A stretch of DNA of 64,000 bases from Siniperca chuatsi. Lineage: Eukaryota > Chordata > Actinopteri > Centrarchiformes > Sinipercidae. The DNA is taken from positions 8,508,667-8,572,666 of the forward strand of contig NC_058043.1 of NCBI RefSeq assembly GCF_020085105.1, read 5' to 3'. This document shows, piece after piece, positions 36,895 to 63,990 of the stretch. Under the pieces are notes generated by a model, which saw only the letters and a program-made list of their open reading frames with translations, ran no database searches and had not been told where the DNA came from. The position numbers were made by a program, and so were the translations under genes. How positions within the stretch are numbered: the stretch's first letter is position 1; each line of letters opens with the position of its first letter.

Positions 36895-37060
36895 CCTGTT
36901 TGAATCTCCGTGCATTAGTCAGTTATCCATCTTCTGCTGCATTTGCAAGTGAAGTGAAGGTTTGTGAGCGGCTCTGTGATACCTGAACAAAGGACTTTGT
37001 GCCCCTAAGCTTTTAGCCAATCAGAGAGCCGCATTCTCCTTAAGAGGCACGAGTCCTCGT
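36895..37060 (-). promoter_or_regulatory. Candidate 5' exon and promoter of the SARG orthologue
   Basis: The minus strand has a good donor (AACAG followed by GTATGT, near 36895). A CCAAT box in the context AGCCAATCAGA lies at 37015-37025. No start codon with a long frame is present, which fits a noncoding first exon. Inferred, not proven. Confidence 0.35.
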
Positions 37061-37202
37061 CGTCATGGTACCTACAACTGCAGTAATCTGCTGATCGGTA
37101 TCTCAAACTGTCTCTGCTAACCGTAGTATTTAGTCAGGCTCGTTACTCAAAAAGTAACTCGTAACTATTGTTAAATGAAATGTAAACGGATTACTTATTA
37201 GT

Positions 37203-37203
37203 A

Positions 37204-37238
<35 letters not shown>
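37203..37238 (+). repeat. (ATT)n microsatellite
   Basis: About 12 uninterrupted ATT/TTA units. Confidence 0.95.
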
Positions 37239-37434
37239 GAGATACTCCCAGATGTAAACGGTATTTCCGTTACTATAGTAACCTGCGTTGGACGATTGCA
37301 CGATGTGTTGTTTTTAACAAGTCATCTTTGCGACAACACACACTCATTTTTAAAACAGCATGATTGACTTTACAATTTAACACATTTTTTTTGTCATTTT
37401 ACACGTGTTGAAGAATATTTTTTCCGCCAAAGAC

Positions 37435-37605
37435 GAAGCTGTCAACTAATTGCAACTAATTGTAGTGGAGTAAAAAGTAAAATATTTCCCTGTGAAATGT
37501 AGTGGAGTAGAAGTATAAAGTGGCATGAATTGGACATATTCAAGTACTGATAACTCAAATTTGTATTTAAGTACAGTACTTAGTTACATTCCATCACTAC
37601 ATATG
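37435..37605 (-). mobile_element. Partial copy of the 12173-12805 teleost repeat, opposite orientation
   Basis: Contains GTAGTGGAGTA-, AAATATTTCCCTG- and TTAAGTACAGTACTTAG-like strings that are reverse-complement matches of the plus-strand copy at 12.2 kb. Only the left part of the element is recognisable. Confidence 0.6.
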
Positions 37606-38870
37606 GTTTTGAGTATGAACTGTGTTCCACTGTAAAAGTGACAAAATTAAGTATAATCATAGTAAAAAACACAATAGATTTTTAAGGGGGCTGGTTGATA
37701 CTGTTGTCCCACAATGCAATGCTTTAAGGAAGTGGAGTTGCTCACAGCTGCAAAAAATTAAAATATATTGGTGATTAGACAGCTCGGAAATCAAAAGTAG
37801 TAAATCTTTAGACATTATGCTTTCTCTTTGTACAATTTAGGGCTTGTACTAATGACATTTTTTTTGCTCAACGGTCCAACACCCAAACATTCAATTTGCT
37901 ATCGCATTAGACAAAACATATTTTCACAATTGAGAAGCTAAAAGTAGTGAATGAATGGCATGTTTTCTCCAAAAATTACTTAAACGATTAATTGATTATG
38001 AAAACTGTTGATTATTTTTTTTGTTGATCAACTAAACAATGCATTGACCAATAATCATTCATAATCAAGATTGACATGTCAGCAAATGTATCATTACATA
38101 CTAAGGCAATTTGCACAGTATAGAATTTGTATGGATTTGGGACACAGCTAAATTCTCACCACCAGATAAACATGTCAAAATGTAATAATGTCTACTATGA
38201 AGTACATAAAGCATATTAAAAAATATCACTCTAGACACACACTAGTTTAGGCCTAAAAGCTAACTGCAAATGTTAAGTGTGCTGCAACTCTTATCTTTCA
38301 CATGGTCAAACAGCTAGTGAACAAATCTCAGATCCTATTAAGAAAGGGTAGATGTTCCTTAAAATAACATGTAGGTTGTGTAATGCCACTACGGTGGCAC
38401 AGGATCAGTGTTGTTTAGCCAACTAGGGTTGTTTTCCAGTGACCATGGATTGTCAATAGGAGTTATAAATTGATGGGTGATGTACACACAATTATTACAA
38501 TAATTATTAAAAAGTACGTTGAACGGAATTGAAACAGTCACTACAGACATGAAACAAAACATGTTGAAGAGTAAACTGAAAAAAAGGAAAGTTGATACAA
38601 AGGATTCGTACACAACACAGTCAGCTATAACCTTTAATTGTGACACAACACTGAAAAAAATCAAGTAAATCCAGTTATTCTGTAGTGCTTTGTGTGCAAC
38701 ATTCATTGTTATTGTCCTTGAAGAGTCATGAGAACTTGGTAAATACAAAATACAACAAAGCCATTTCATAGTTTCATTTTTATACAAGCGGATTAATCCA
38801 TAATCGCTGTTAAAATAAACTACCTAAGGTAACAGATGGGGGAGGGGGAGATAATTGCCTTTGCCATTGA
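37606..38870. other. Intergenic between SARG orthologue and yod1
   Basis: AT-rich; nothing supportable as a gene or RNA. Minus-strand open frame 38389-38787 has no recognisable product. Confidence 0.5.
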
Positions 38871-38876
38871 CTTTTG

Positions 38877-40475
38877 TTTATTCCCAACACCATCTGAGTC
38901 TGAACCAAGAAAAATTCTGAAAGAAAGCCCCAATCAAGTCACAGATATGTGAAGTAGAAATACTGGTTCTGCACAACATGAGGCCACAATAAATTGGGTT
39001 TCAAGGAAAAAACTAATCCCACAGATATCTTCATGGCCCCCTTCAATGTAACATTTTTGAGCTGTGGTTTAACATGAGTGCATGCTTCATCCTCATTCAA
39101 AGAGAATAAGCAAATAGATGATGCCTGACAGTGTTTTTTTGGACAACATGCACTACATATTAAACCATAATGGACCTTGATTCATAGTTCGCAAACAACC
39201 TGACTAGAGTTACTCTTGGGATAAAAAATTTAAATTGCAAAGGTAAATGGTTAATACTGATTAGCAAAGCACATAATGTATGGACTGTACCTGATCAGTA
39301 AATGCATAAAGTGAGCAGGATTTCTCTCATACAGCATGTCTTACACTCACTTGTTTCAGATTTCTAGTCAATACACTACCTTATCACCATGATTTGTGTT
39401 CTAAAATACAATGCTCAAACAACTCTCATCACGCTTAGTGTTTTTCAAAATATTCACCAATATATATATATATATATTTAAAAAAAAAAAGGTCTTACAG
39501 CATGACGACATTTGAAAATTATACCCCTGAAATAGTCGTACCCATGAAGAAAAACTAAGATTTTTTTTTTTTTCTACTTTAAAATAAGCTCACTGATAAA
39601 CCATGTTGCAACATAAAAAAAAAGTCCCACATAAGTAATTAAGCAACATTTTGGATCACAATTTGCAATATGATATTGTATTTAAAAATGCATAACCTCA
39701 ATCTCAATGGCCACTGCTCAGTAAAGTGAAAGATGTCACAAAAAGCACATTTGTATAAAGATGAATCCAGTTTAGCAACTGTGCTGAACAATTCAGACAT
39801 CTAAAATTAACCAAATTATCAGTTTCTAGTATTGGAAGAGTTCTCTCTCTGACATACATTTGTCAACGAGGGAAATAAAAAACATGCTACATAACCAACA
39901 TCATGAATAACAGTCAAACTTTGTGTGCTGCGCTTAAGACAACAGTGAATAGAATCGCATCATAGTGCAAATAATTCGTAGTGGTTGTTTTAAGTTCTGT
40001 CTAGAGCCAGATAGCGGGGTTTTATCACATAAGTTTAGTCAGTCACAGGTAAGTATTGACAATTTGGCACATTTTCTTATTGACAATACACCAGCCACTA
40101 TTTGGTTTGTTATCAAGATAACCCAGCCATCAAGTAATCTAAACAGATTAAAACAAATCCTAAGAATAGTTTGCATATTTTACTTGACCCAGTTAAACAA
40201 ATTTGAAACCATCCCTAAACAGAATAAAATGATGGTTTAATGACATCGGAGCACTGCAGTAGCGTTTCTGACTTTGAGAACTGACAGCAGTTAAAATGTA
40301 ATACTGAACTGGTTAGAGGCTGAACACAGTGTCTGCAGATTCTCCATAGATGTCGCTGGACAATGTGAGGTAGAGGATCACACAAGCAGATTGACAAATA
40401 GACCAACAGTTGCCAAACGTGGGGCACGGGGTTGGTGGTAGTTGTATTTGTGAGAGGGAGAAAAGACAATAACGT
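38877..40475 (-). other. yod1: Probable yod1 3' UTR
   Basis: About 1.6 kb of AT-rich non-coding sequence between the yod1 stop (40476-40478) and a minus-strand AATAAA at 38877-38882. It includes a short TA repeat near 39459-39478. The true polyadenylation site is uncertain. Confidence 0.4.
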
Positions 40476-42811
40476 TCACACTTCGCCAAAATTGGTATGG
40501 CCTGTTTCCTTGGCATGCTCACGAGCTTCCTTTTGTCCCACCAGGCCTGTCTGGCACACCATGCAGCGCAACGCAAAGCGGTTAACGTCTGTGAACTGCC
40601 GCTTGCGGCGAGCCTCGTCTGCCAGCTCGAGGGCCAGGGCCAGAATTACATCATCTGTGGTGGAGAAGATAGTCTGGGGCGGTGCGTCAGAGCCGGGTAT
40701 TTCTTTCTGCAGTGGGTCATAGTGGATGCCGTCGTAGATGAGCAGCACACGTTTGTGGTAGCCAGCATCCTCCCCAAATCGATCCACTCGGACTGTCTGA
40801 GTGTCCACCACACAGATCTCACACTGGTAAAACTTGGACAGGATAGACACCTCGATGGCTCCTCCCCAGGTGTCGTCACGTCTTATCCAAGTGCAATACT
40901 CTTCGTTGGTTTTTCCCAGCACTGCTTCAGAGTAAGCTGCGGGGTCACTTGACACAATCTGGGCGATGAGGCCTCGCATCTCAGGGGCGCAAGCAGGGTC
41001 ATATACACCACCTTCCACCACATAATACACACTGGTGAAGAGGCAGGAGTTGTCAGCTGGGACCACTCGACGTGCCAGCACAGGTGAGGCTTCCAGGCGT
41101 GGCGTTTTAGTCACAGTGGGATGATTCTGAGGCTTTGGTTTGTTTTTTTCTTCCTCAACAATAAGTGTGTCTCCTGTACAGGATGACACAACACAATTCA
41201 GCCTGATCACATTTTGGTAAAAAGAGAAAAAAAAAGTTTATTTTGTTTATAGCTATCCAGTTGTTATTATATATATTTTGAATATAACTAAATGTTTCTA
41301 GAGCAGCAACAGTAAAGTTTACAACAGCAAAGTCACTACATAAACTCAGTATCTCACTGGAAACAAATCTAAAATATCAATAAAATAAATCATATTACTG
41401 ATGTCAAAATATAGAACCAAGTTTAGAAGGAATGAAAAACTCAGACATCAGTCAGTAATCAGCCCGGCCTCCTGTCCTCTGTCCTCCTCCCTCTGCTGCA
41501 ATTCACTGCGTGCAGGTAACGCTGGTAGAGAGACTAGGGGCTGGTTTGTCTCAGCCAGCAGTAAGTTTACAAAAATTTTAAAAAAGGTATGTGGAAAACT
41601 AAGCTAAACAGTAAGACTACATACACGACAGCTTTCGTTTTAGCTTGTTTTTAACAAGTCGCTATTAGCTGAGCTAGCACGCTGTGCTTGTTTAAAAGGC
41701 AACAGCAGTGGATGAGAGACTGCGAACAAAGCAGATTAAAATATCACTTTCTACATGTTTATGCTTGATGTACAGGTGTATTGATAAATTATTGGCTTTT
41801 TACTTGCAAAGGTTTTATTGCACTTACTTACAGTAACGGGTGTAGTTGTCTTCAACTCGAGTAGTTAATCAGAATCAGCTCTATGTATGTGTACACATAC
41901 AAGGAATTTGACTTCGGTTTTTCGTTGCTCTCAATGTACATACACAGAAATAGACATAAATACAGCTAAAAACAAGGACAACAAGCTCAACAATCTTCAC
42001 TTCACTGTCTACACCGCAGCCTTGCTGCTCCGTGTGTGTGTGCAGCGTGATAATAAATACTACAGTCTTTAGCCCTGGGGCCCGTTTAATACAGGGTTTC
42101 GGTACCCTTCCCTAAATAAAATGATTTTTCATATTCATCACGTTTCAGGCAGTCTTTTGCAATGTGTTTATTGCGCATGTTCATATCACGATGAAAATAC
42201 GATTTATTGGTCAGCACTAATGCAACTTGGGCATATTAACATGAGCTGAATTAAAGGGTCAGTTCCTTTCTAGAGATTTCTACTGCCACTCCAATATAAT
42301 GGGGGTGAATTGAATTTCATCTGCATTGATAGAATTGCGCTAAAAAAATAAATTTTTTTTTTTTTTTTTTTTTTTTTACAGCAATGGTGTCACAGTTGCT
42401 CTGAGTAATCCACAGAACACTGTCCATAGTTTTGATAATCATTCATTCTTCTTAAACTTACTTAAATGTTAACCCAGTCATTATACTTATGTCCTGAAAA
42501 AAAATTGGAACATGTCACTAAAATAATAAAATAGGCATATAAACAATAAATGGTGTGAATTTGATGCATGTTATCTGCATATTTTGGATGTCTGACAACA
42601 TACCTGATTTGATGGGATAGTCCTTGAGGTGAGCATCTCCATTTTGAAGATCAAGGCTGGAGGGCGGATAACCAACCATAATTTTCTGCACGTCACAGGG
42701 GATACCAGTCAGCTCCTCCACCTTCCTCTTCAGCTCTTGCACACAGGACTGATGAGTTAAGCCCTGCATTATGTGGCTCCCATTTTTAGTTTTACAGCGA
42801 AGCCGTAACAT
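40476..42811 (-). CDS. yod1: Ubiquitin thioesterase YOD1 (OTU deubiquitinase), 2 coding exons
   Basis: Exon 1 is 42811-42604 and exon 2 is 41173-40476; 301 aa (human 348). An N-terminal ubiquitin-like/UBX-type domain (1-77) begins [18 protein letters not shown]. The OTU domain (about 103-225) has catalytic ADNSC (Asp110, Cys113) and DGIHYD (His220). The C-terminal C2H2 zinc finger reads [19 protein letters not shown] followed by ETGH, ending HTNFGEV as in human. YOD1 trims ubiquitin chains with p97/VCP in ER-associated degradation. The human N-terminal extension of about 45 residues is absent; the start codon lies 5 nt after a splice acceptor (TTTTGCAG), so the 5' UTR is spliced, with a likely noncoding exon at about 44554-44620. 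Confidence 0.96.
41174..42603 (-). other. yod1 intron between coding exons
   Basis: Donor GTATGT at 42603, acceptor TGTACAG at 41174. It contains a long plus-strand T-run (about 42351-42379). No gene was seen. Confidence 0.7.
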
Positions 42812-42818
42812 TCTGCCT

Positions 42819-44553
42819 GCAAAACCGTGACAACAAACACTGAAAGTATTTGGTATGAACTTTGCTAATCCACCAAGGCATTTGTTGTCAAGAGATTGTA
42901 ATAGCTAGCAACTTTTTATTATTAAACCAACTTTGTAACCAATTTTTTGTTTACATGTTTGTTTTTTGTTAATGAATATGAAAGCCTACCTGGAATATAT
43001 TAAATCATGTTCATATTCAGTCATAACTGTGTTTCTGCTGCTGTCATTCTAATGCTTAACAGTAAATATGTGCCACTCTCAGTACCTCATTAAAGGGTTT
43101 GAAAAACATTTTGAGAATCTGTCCAAAGCTGAAGCTATTTACAGTTTGTTGTTTATTTTGGTGACTCACACAGTCTTGAGTGCAGCAAATTAGACTTGTC
43201 TTCTAACAATGGAACATTTAAAAAATAAATAAATAAAGGCCTGTCAAGGAATTATATTGGTAAATAAGTCACTTTATTTTGAAATTAAAATAAAACAAAC
43301 TTGTGCTGTAATTTTTAAGCGAATATGGGCTGCATGGAAGTGAATATAATGGCTGATTCAAAGGAACACAAACTGAAGATGGTTTGTATTTTGTACAATT
43401 GTACAGTTTTCTCATTTCCATGGCACAACAGAAAAATGTTTAATTTTCAAATTTACTATTACAACAATACATACAGAAAAGTCAGACAATTGGTTACTGT
43501 TCAAATGTAAACAAAAGGCAGTGTATCACTTAAAATGACTGTACATTATCAAATATTTACCTCAACTGAGGAGAGGCCTTTATTTGAGAAAGGCTTTAAA
43601 CAATTATTCATCTTTTACTAAAATCAATCAGTGTAAGTAATCATCAATGCAAAAGTTTAAGTTAAAAAAGTGACTGTGATGCACAAACCGACACAACCAT
43701 GTATTATTTGAAAAGTTGCCCCTTATCTGTAACGCAACTAGTACTTCGTTGAGGGGGTTTAACGTTCTTGAAATCAATTTAAACATGTTTTTTTTCCTTT
43801 AAGAAAATATGCTTGTACCCCAAAATGCTGCCTGCTCGAGTTGATGATGAGATTTACTTCATTCACGTCTTGCTGTGGTGGTTATTTAACGTTAGCTAAG
43901 TTAGCTCGTAACTTAACCTAGCGATAAGCTAGCTACATTAGCTCGCATTGGCTAATTGTATTTGTTAGCCAATCCAACACAGCAAGAATCAGGATGTCCG
44001 ATACTCAACATTATGCTGGCCGTTTTGCTATAGGCTTTCCAAATGGACCCGGTATAACAATTAAACTGCTGATTAACAGCAGCAGTAGCGTAAAACACAT
44101 GACAGCGACATTGCTTTGTTTTATTTTCTTTGTTCTGTCAGTTAACGTTGACGACTTAACTCAACAGCAAGAAAAACAGATGGTGGTCTAACGTTAAGCT
44201 AGGAACTCCCTGCCAAGCAGGAAAAAGGCAGCATTATGTGGAGCCACTTGTCATATAACTCGACAAGTTATCAAGGCGTTAATGTCATTTATCCTGAAAA
44301 TGTATGGAAGAGAAACATATGTTACTAGCACGGACTCAGACAAACGTTAACGGTCGGTAACTATATCATGTATCATCTGCTAACGTTAGCATGCTAACCT
44401 TGCCATTAACTTGGCGTTAACTGGACAGTTTTTCAAAGAGTTTCGCATCCGGGTGAACTTTGGTAAATTCTGTTACCTGTCAAATGACATATCTATACAC
44501 GACAGGGTATATTAAGTAACTTGACAACGGGCTAAGTTATTTCGTTTTCTTAC
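42819..44553 (-). other. yod1 5' UTR intron, rich in AACGTTA/GTTAGC strings
   Basis: No coding exon. Between about 43885 and 44410 the sequence repeats TTAACGTTAGC-, GCTAGC- and GCTAACGTTAGC-type words on both strands. Confidence 0.5.
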
Positions 44554-44720
44554 CTGCTGTGTTGACTGCAGCCCTGCCTCAAACAATAAACATCCAGTGA
44601 GAGACTGATGTGTAGAACGTCACTCTACGTCTGTATGACGGCATGACGCTCTCTGTGTGATAAACCGTTGCTTGTACCGTAAATTCCCAAAGAGCCGAAG
44701 TCAAACCTGAACGTCCGGTT
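44554..44720 (-). promoter_or_regulatory. yod1: yod1 5' noncoding exon and promoter region
   Basis: On the minus strand, GTTGACTGCAGTCAACACAGCAG-like exon sequence ends at the strong donor GTAAGA (44553). CpG content rises upstream to about 44720. The exact transcription start is not visible. Confidence 0.45.
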
Positions 44721-46700
44721 CTGTTCCAGAAGTAAGAAAACCTCATTCAAAATCCCGTTGACATTTGTAACTACGATAATAACTAAACATGTAAAAATAC
44801 AATGTAAAAATGCAAAACACAACGAATGTCATGATTAATAATGGTAATAGTTAAATATGTAGCCTATATCTGCACAACTCTGCTTATTATAGATTTACAT
44901 GGCTGACTCATATTAGGTCTAGAACATCTCACAATCTTGTTTTAAGTTATGTTGCATTTGTTTGGGGGTTGTAGTAGACTATATTTTACAGTCTGTTGTA
45001 ACCAATAAGGTTACAGCAGATCAGGACTTTGTCACATGATGCTGTCATTATAGCACAAATAATAGATAATTTTATACATGGTATTTACATTTTCAATAAT
45101 GGGACAGTAACAGTAGGCTTCTTTTCCAAATGATCAGTTTCCTACAATATGTAGACCTAGAGAATAAAACACATTTATTCTATTATGAGACATGCTAGTT
45201 TCCAGTGCTTTAAAAACATTTAACAGGTGTTTCTGCTTACAGTTGACTGAATCATTTTATGTTAAGGTTTTCACTCCAGTTAAGGTGAAGTGTAAAAAGG
45301 AGGATGCCCCAAGACCACCCCTCTCATCTATCTCCTAATCATAAACAGTAATTTTATCTCTCTTCCAATAACTGAGGCCTAATATTTATCAAGCAAAGCA
45401 GATTCTCTGTTTCATTCAGTTCTTTAATCATTTTGAGACAATTTTGCATTAAACAAGGAACACTTAAATGAAGGTCACAAATAATAAAATAACGTAACAG
45501 ATTTGGATCACTCCATAGATCCATGTGCGTCTCCTACATTTCTATGGAAAAAAATCATGTCACTTCAAAATTCACCTTTATTGTCTGCTAAAAAGGCACA
45601 TGTAGGCTGCTTTGAGCAGGGCAATAACTTATCAACAGTCAAACATTACATCGTCATAGAATGAAACTTATACCACTATCTGTTATTAAATAAAATGAAA
45701 GGATTCTGTGTGTTGAAAAATGACAGATATAAGGAGAATTTAAGGAGTAAAGATACATTTGCATGAAGCAATTAAAACAAATGTTTGGCCAGTTTGATAA
45801 CATGAACACACATAGCTAACATACCATCAACATGTTATATTTTTGTTGCACAAAATCCCTTCCTAGAATACACAGGCAAGAAGAACAATGGATTAACAGA
45901 TGAGCATTTAGGATTTAGTGTTCATTGTGACAGACAACACCAGCTTAATACATTAGGTATGAGAATGGCAGCTTGTGACAGAAAAGTAAGTTTCTTTATC
46001 TACTGCTGGTATACAGTATGTCCAGCAATGTGCTGTATTTACTAACAACACATAAAACGTACAATGCTTCCAAAGGAAGTACATTATTTTAATTTCCTTC
46101 AGAACCTGACGAGTACATTTTCTCAAATCTAAACCAAATCAATAACATAAGACATAACAGATGATGGCTTATTTGATAAGAATCACAACTACAGATTGTT
46201 CATTTGGTAGATGAGTGGATTTGTATTATAAAAATATTTTTACAGCTTCTACTTTACATGTTCTATTTGCAATACTGAAAATTGGTTTTCACCATAATAA
46301 TGCATAACTTGTTATATTCAATGGCATACAGAGGAGCTAATTCTATCTATATATTTAAAGTTCAGTAAGGCATTGTAGTACTTACAATGATGATTAGTTG
46401 CCAGTTCTGAAATACAGTATGTTGTTTTGGTTGATTGATTGATTCTGGCGCACATGCAAAATTGTTTATGATACTAATGATAAGTTCAAAGCCTCAGCAT
46501 GCAGAGTAAAGTTAAACAGAGAAGTTTAGATAGATGGGACCAAAAAAGTACCTCATGTCCAGGTGGCCTCAAGAAACTGTTCTTTGACTTTTCATTCTAC
46601 ACTTAATCTAACCATCATTTCCAAGAATGTGGTTTAAAAAAATAAAAACCTAAAAACATATTTCTATCTTTGGATTCATGACTTAACCCAGAACTTTTAC
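44721..46700. other. Between yod1 promoter and pfkfb2 3' end
   Basis: AT-rich, with no gene seen. Minus-strand AATAAA candidates (for example near 45173) could end long pfkfb2 transcripts. Confidence 0.4.
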
Positions 46701-46738
46701 CCACATTGTGCAGTGAAGAAAGAGGCTTTCATCTTCAC

Positions 46739-47431
46739 TCAGAAGCGGACACAGCCACTAGTTTCTTCGGGGCTGTCAAAGTCGATTCCTTCGCACAGGG
46801 ACTCCTTCAAGAAAAAGGAAATGTCACTGACATTCACAAATTAATGACTTACAGCAGCAAATCCTATTCGAGGAAACCAGTAGCTTCCCAGGGGGCCCAG
46901 GAGTCTTAAGTTCCTATTTGAAAAATTAGGTCATTATGTGAAGTGTGGACCATCAGTTGAGACTCTTCTTTAGCACATTCTCAAGAAGTGATTCACTATT
47001 AATCACATTCTCACAGTGTGCATGATTGGCCCCAAATCACAATCTAGTACACGTCACTTGCAATAACAAGGAAATCAATACTCAAATATCCTTATAGGGT
47101 AGGTGTCAAACAAAATTTGTCATCAGAGTTTTATTTAAGTCGATTTCATTGTTGCTGCTATTTATTAAACTACCAAGGAATCAGTGTCTGATATAGTGTT
47201 CTTGATAAGGCCGCTGAGATGAAACAAAGCCGACAGCAGCTTTCACTCTAAAGTTCAAAGGTAATGGAAGGTTAGAGAAACCCAAAGACTGAAAAGCATA
47301 AAAAAATACACCACTGTGACAACATATTGACATGGGTTACAATGACATGAGTTGAATTATGCGAAAGAAAATGAAGAGCTGGCTATACTGAGTCTCCAAA
47401 ATACTCACAGACAACCGCTTCCTATCCGAGG
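46739..47431 (-). other. Candidate alternative 3' exons of pfkfb2 (microexon plus terminal exon)
   Basis: A 23-nt exon-like segment at 47431-47409 has an excellent acceptor (TCTTACAG) and donor (GTGAGT). A terminal segment at 46804-46739 follows CTTTTTCTTGAAG and reads ESLCEGIDFDSPEETSGCVR then F and stop. Joined to the microexon in the frame SDRKRLS it stays open, but that frame needs a phase-1 upstream donor, whereas the two pfkfb2 exons before it end in phase 0. Exon 13 joined straight to the terminal segment is also open. Function and use are unknown. Confidence 0.3.
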
Positions 47432-48020
47432 CTGTAAGACAGGTTTGGAGAAAGTGGAGAAAGAGAGATAGATAGAAATGTGGAGAAGGGCTGAAGCACT
47501 GCACCCACGAGGCAAGGCCAACAAATACACAAAACGTACAAATATGAATATGCATTTTTAAATTTCATATTTTTTCTAAGTGTGAAATCGGTCATTTATG
47601 TATTATGGTAATTTTCTCAAATTGCCCTCAAGTTTTCTCAAATGGGATTCAGTTTTAAAAATGGAATTGTCACTGTAGAGTTATAAAAGTTATGTATATC
47701 TAATAATGTGTACATTATCACTTGTAACAAAATATAGTACAAGATATCTTTGACGTTTGTGTGTCTTTTGTATCCTATAAAGACTAACTCATGAGGAACC
47801 TTCCTTAGCAAAACATGCTGTTCTGCATATTCAAGCCGGAGACAGCCCAGTGGTGAAGCAGAGGTCATGCAAGACAAACATGTGACATTGGAAACAAGAC
47901 ACAGGCACAACATTAAAAGAAGAGAGCAACCCATTCAAGATCCAGAACATGCCCTGAGAGAGAAAGATAGATAGAGAGATGGATTCCATGTGCGTCATTT
48001 TCAACACAGACACTAAATCT

Positions 48021-56082
<8,062 letters not shown>

Positions 56083-56789
56083 TGTCCCCGCTGGTCTGAA
56101 ACAGAGGAGTCAGGCATACATGTAATGTTTTAGTACCTCCATACATATCTGATAGAACAGAATGTTCTAAAAAAATGTTATGTATATGGCTTTATGTATC
56201 CCTGGTAACAGCGACTGCACAACCATAATTAGAGGAGCAAAGGATGTAGAGAAAAGGCGCTGCCACATCATCTGCTAAAGAAAAAAAAAATCCGCTTGGC
56301 TAAACGCGTTATATTTACAAAGCCGCATATGACCGCGGCGAGCAATGATTTTCTCCGGTGCGAAGGAGTTCATGCGACACGAAATCTGACATTTAAATGT
56401 GTAACATAATCCACACAGGACGCGTTTCTAACAGCATCATTTTCATTTGGTTTATGTGTGTTTTTACCTGTTCGATAGGCAAATGAGTCCTGCCAGCCGC
56501 GGTGACACACCGTGGGCACAGGGATCTCACGATGTGCCGGACCGAGAGTTGCGCCCGCCGCTGCGGCCGGAGGAGCTGGTCTGCTCGGCCTGTCCTTGGC
56601 GCTGAGGTGCCTCCTCGGCCGGCTGGTGTCCTTCCAAGCTGGAGGTGTGCCTCTACGTCATAATTTTTTTTTTTTCCTACCGTAACGTTAATAATAGATC
56701 TACGACAGCATAGTCAACGCACAAAACATAGGGGCTCTGCTGAGGATGAGGTGCAAATCAGCATGTAAAAAGAGAAATTGATGCCAGCA

Positions 56790-57571
56790 TCAATGGATGA
56801 AAAGCATTTATTCAGCTCTATCAAACATTTTCACAACCAAATCCACTTTGCATAGTAATTTTATTCAACAATGGTCCTCAATACAAAAGACAGATTGTGG
56901 TCAAAGAGTCATGACTCACAGGTACCATTACAAGTTTAAGCGCTAAAACAGAATCCCAAATAAATAAAGCCCACTGACAATCACAATATTTCCTCCTTAA
57001 ATAGTACAAAAGGTTGAAATGAAAGTTGAGTCCTATGAAAATTCATTTAATACAGCTCATCGCCCATTTTGATTTACTGGCTTTAGATAGCACATAGCCT
57101 GTTTTGCAGTTAGTTGTACTGATATACTGATGAGAAACATCAATGAATAAGACTATCTTCATTATTGTCTGCATTTAACTCATTTACATATCACTTTGTG
57201 TCCACACATCTGTACAAAACACATTTGGAAATCTGTATGCCACAGAAGCCTGAAATGATCGCAGACCTAAACTCACCGCTACATTTAACCACATACTGAG
57301 GAACATTCAAGGGTCAAAGGTTAGGCACCGGGTTAGTAGCGTGACTGATGGAAACTGTGTGTTGCCACACCAGGTGAGCCGCCAGTAACGGTGTGTGAGC
57401 GACTGTCGGAGCATCTCAGTCTTGTGAAAAAAACTCAAGACACAAACGTTTCAGTTGGAAGGCACAGACAATCACTCAACTGTCAGTAGGTTTGCACTTT
57501 TTTTTGTAGATGCAGACAAGGGGAGTTTCTGGTCTCTAGTGTCCGGCTGTTAGTGGTTTGCTGTTTTCACA
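56790..57571 (-). other. phtf 3' UTR
   Basis: Minus-strand AATAAA at 56807-56812 gives a 3' UTR of about 770 bp after the stop at 57574-57572. No other feature was seen. Confidence 0.6.

Positions 57572-63990
<6,419 letters not shown>

Noticed and set aside
37203-37238. CRISPR-like or regulatory repeat array
   Set aside because: A simple trinucleotide microsatellite with no spacers.
38389-38787. 132-residue minus-strand hydrophobic open frame
   Set aside because: AT-rich sequence between genes, no splice context or recognisable family; hydrophobicity follows from T-rich codons.
47638-47934. 98-residue minus-strand open frame downstream of the pfkfb2 RRNS exon
   Set aside because: No recognisable domain and no clear splice sites joining it to pfkfb2.
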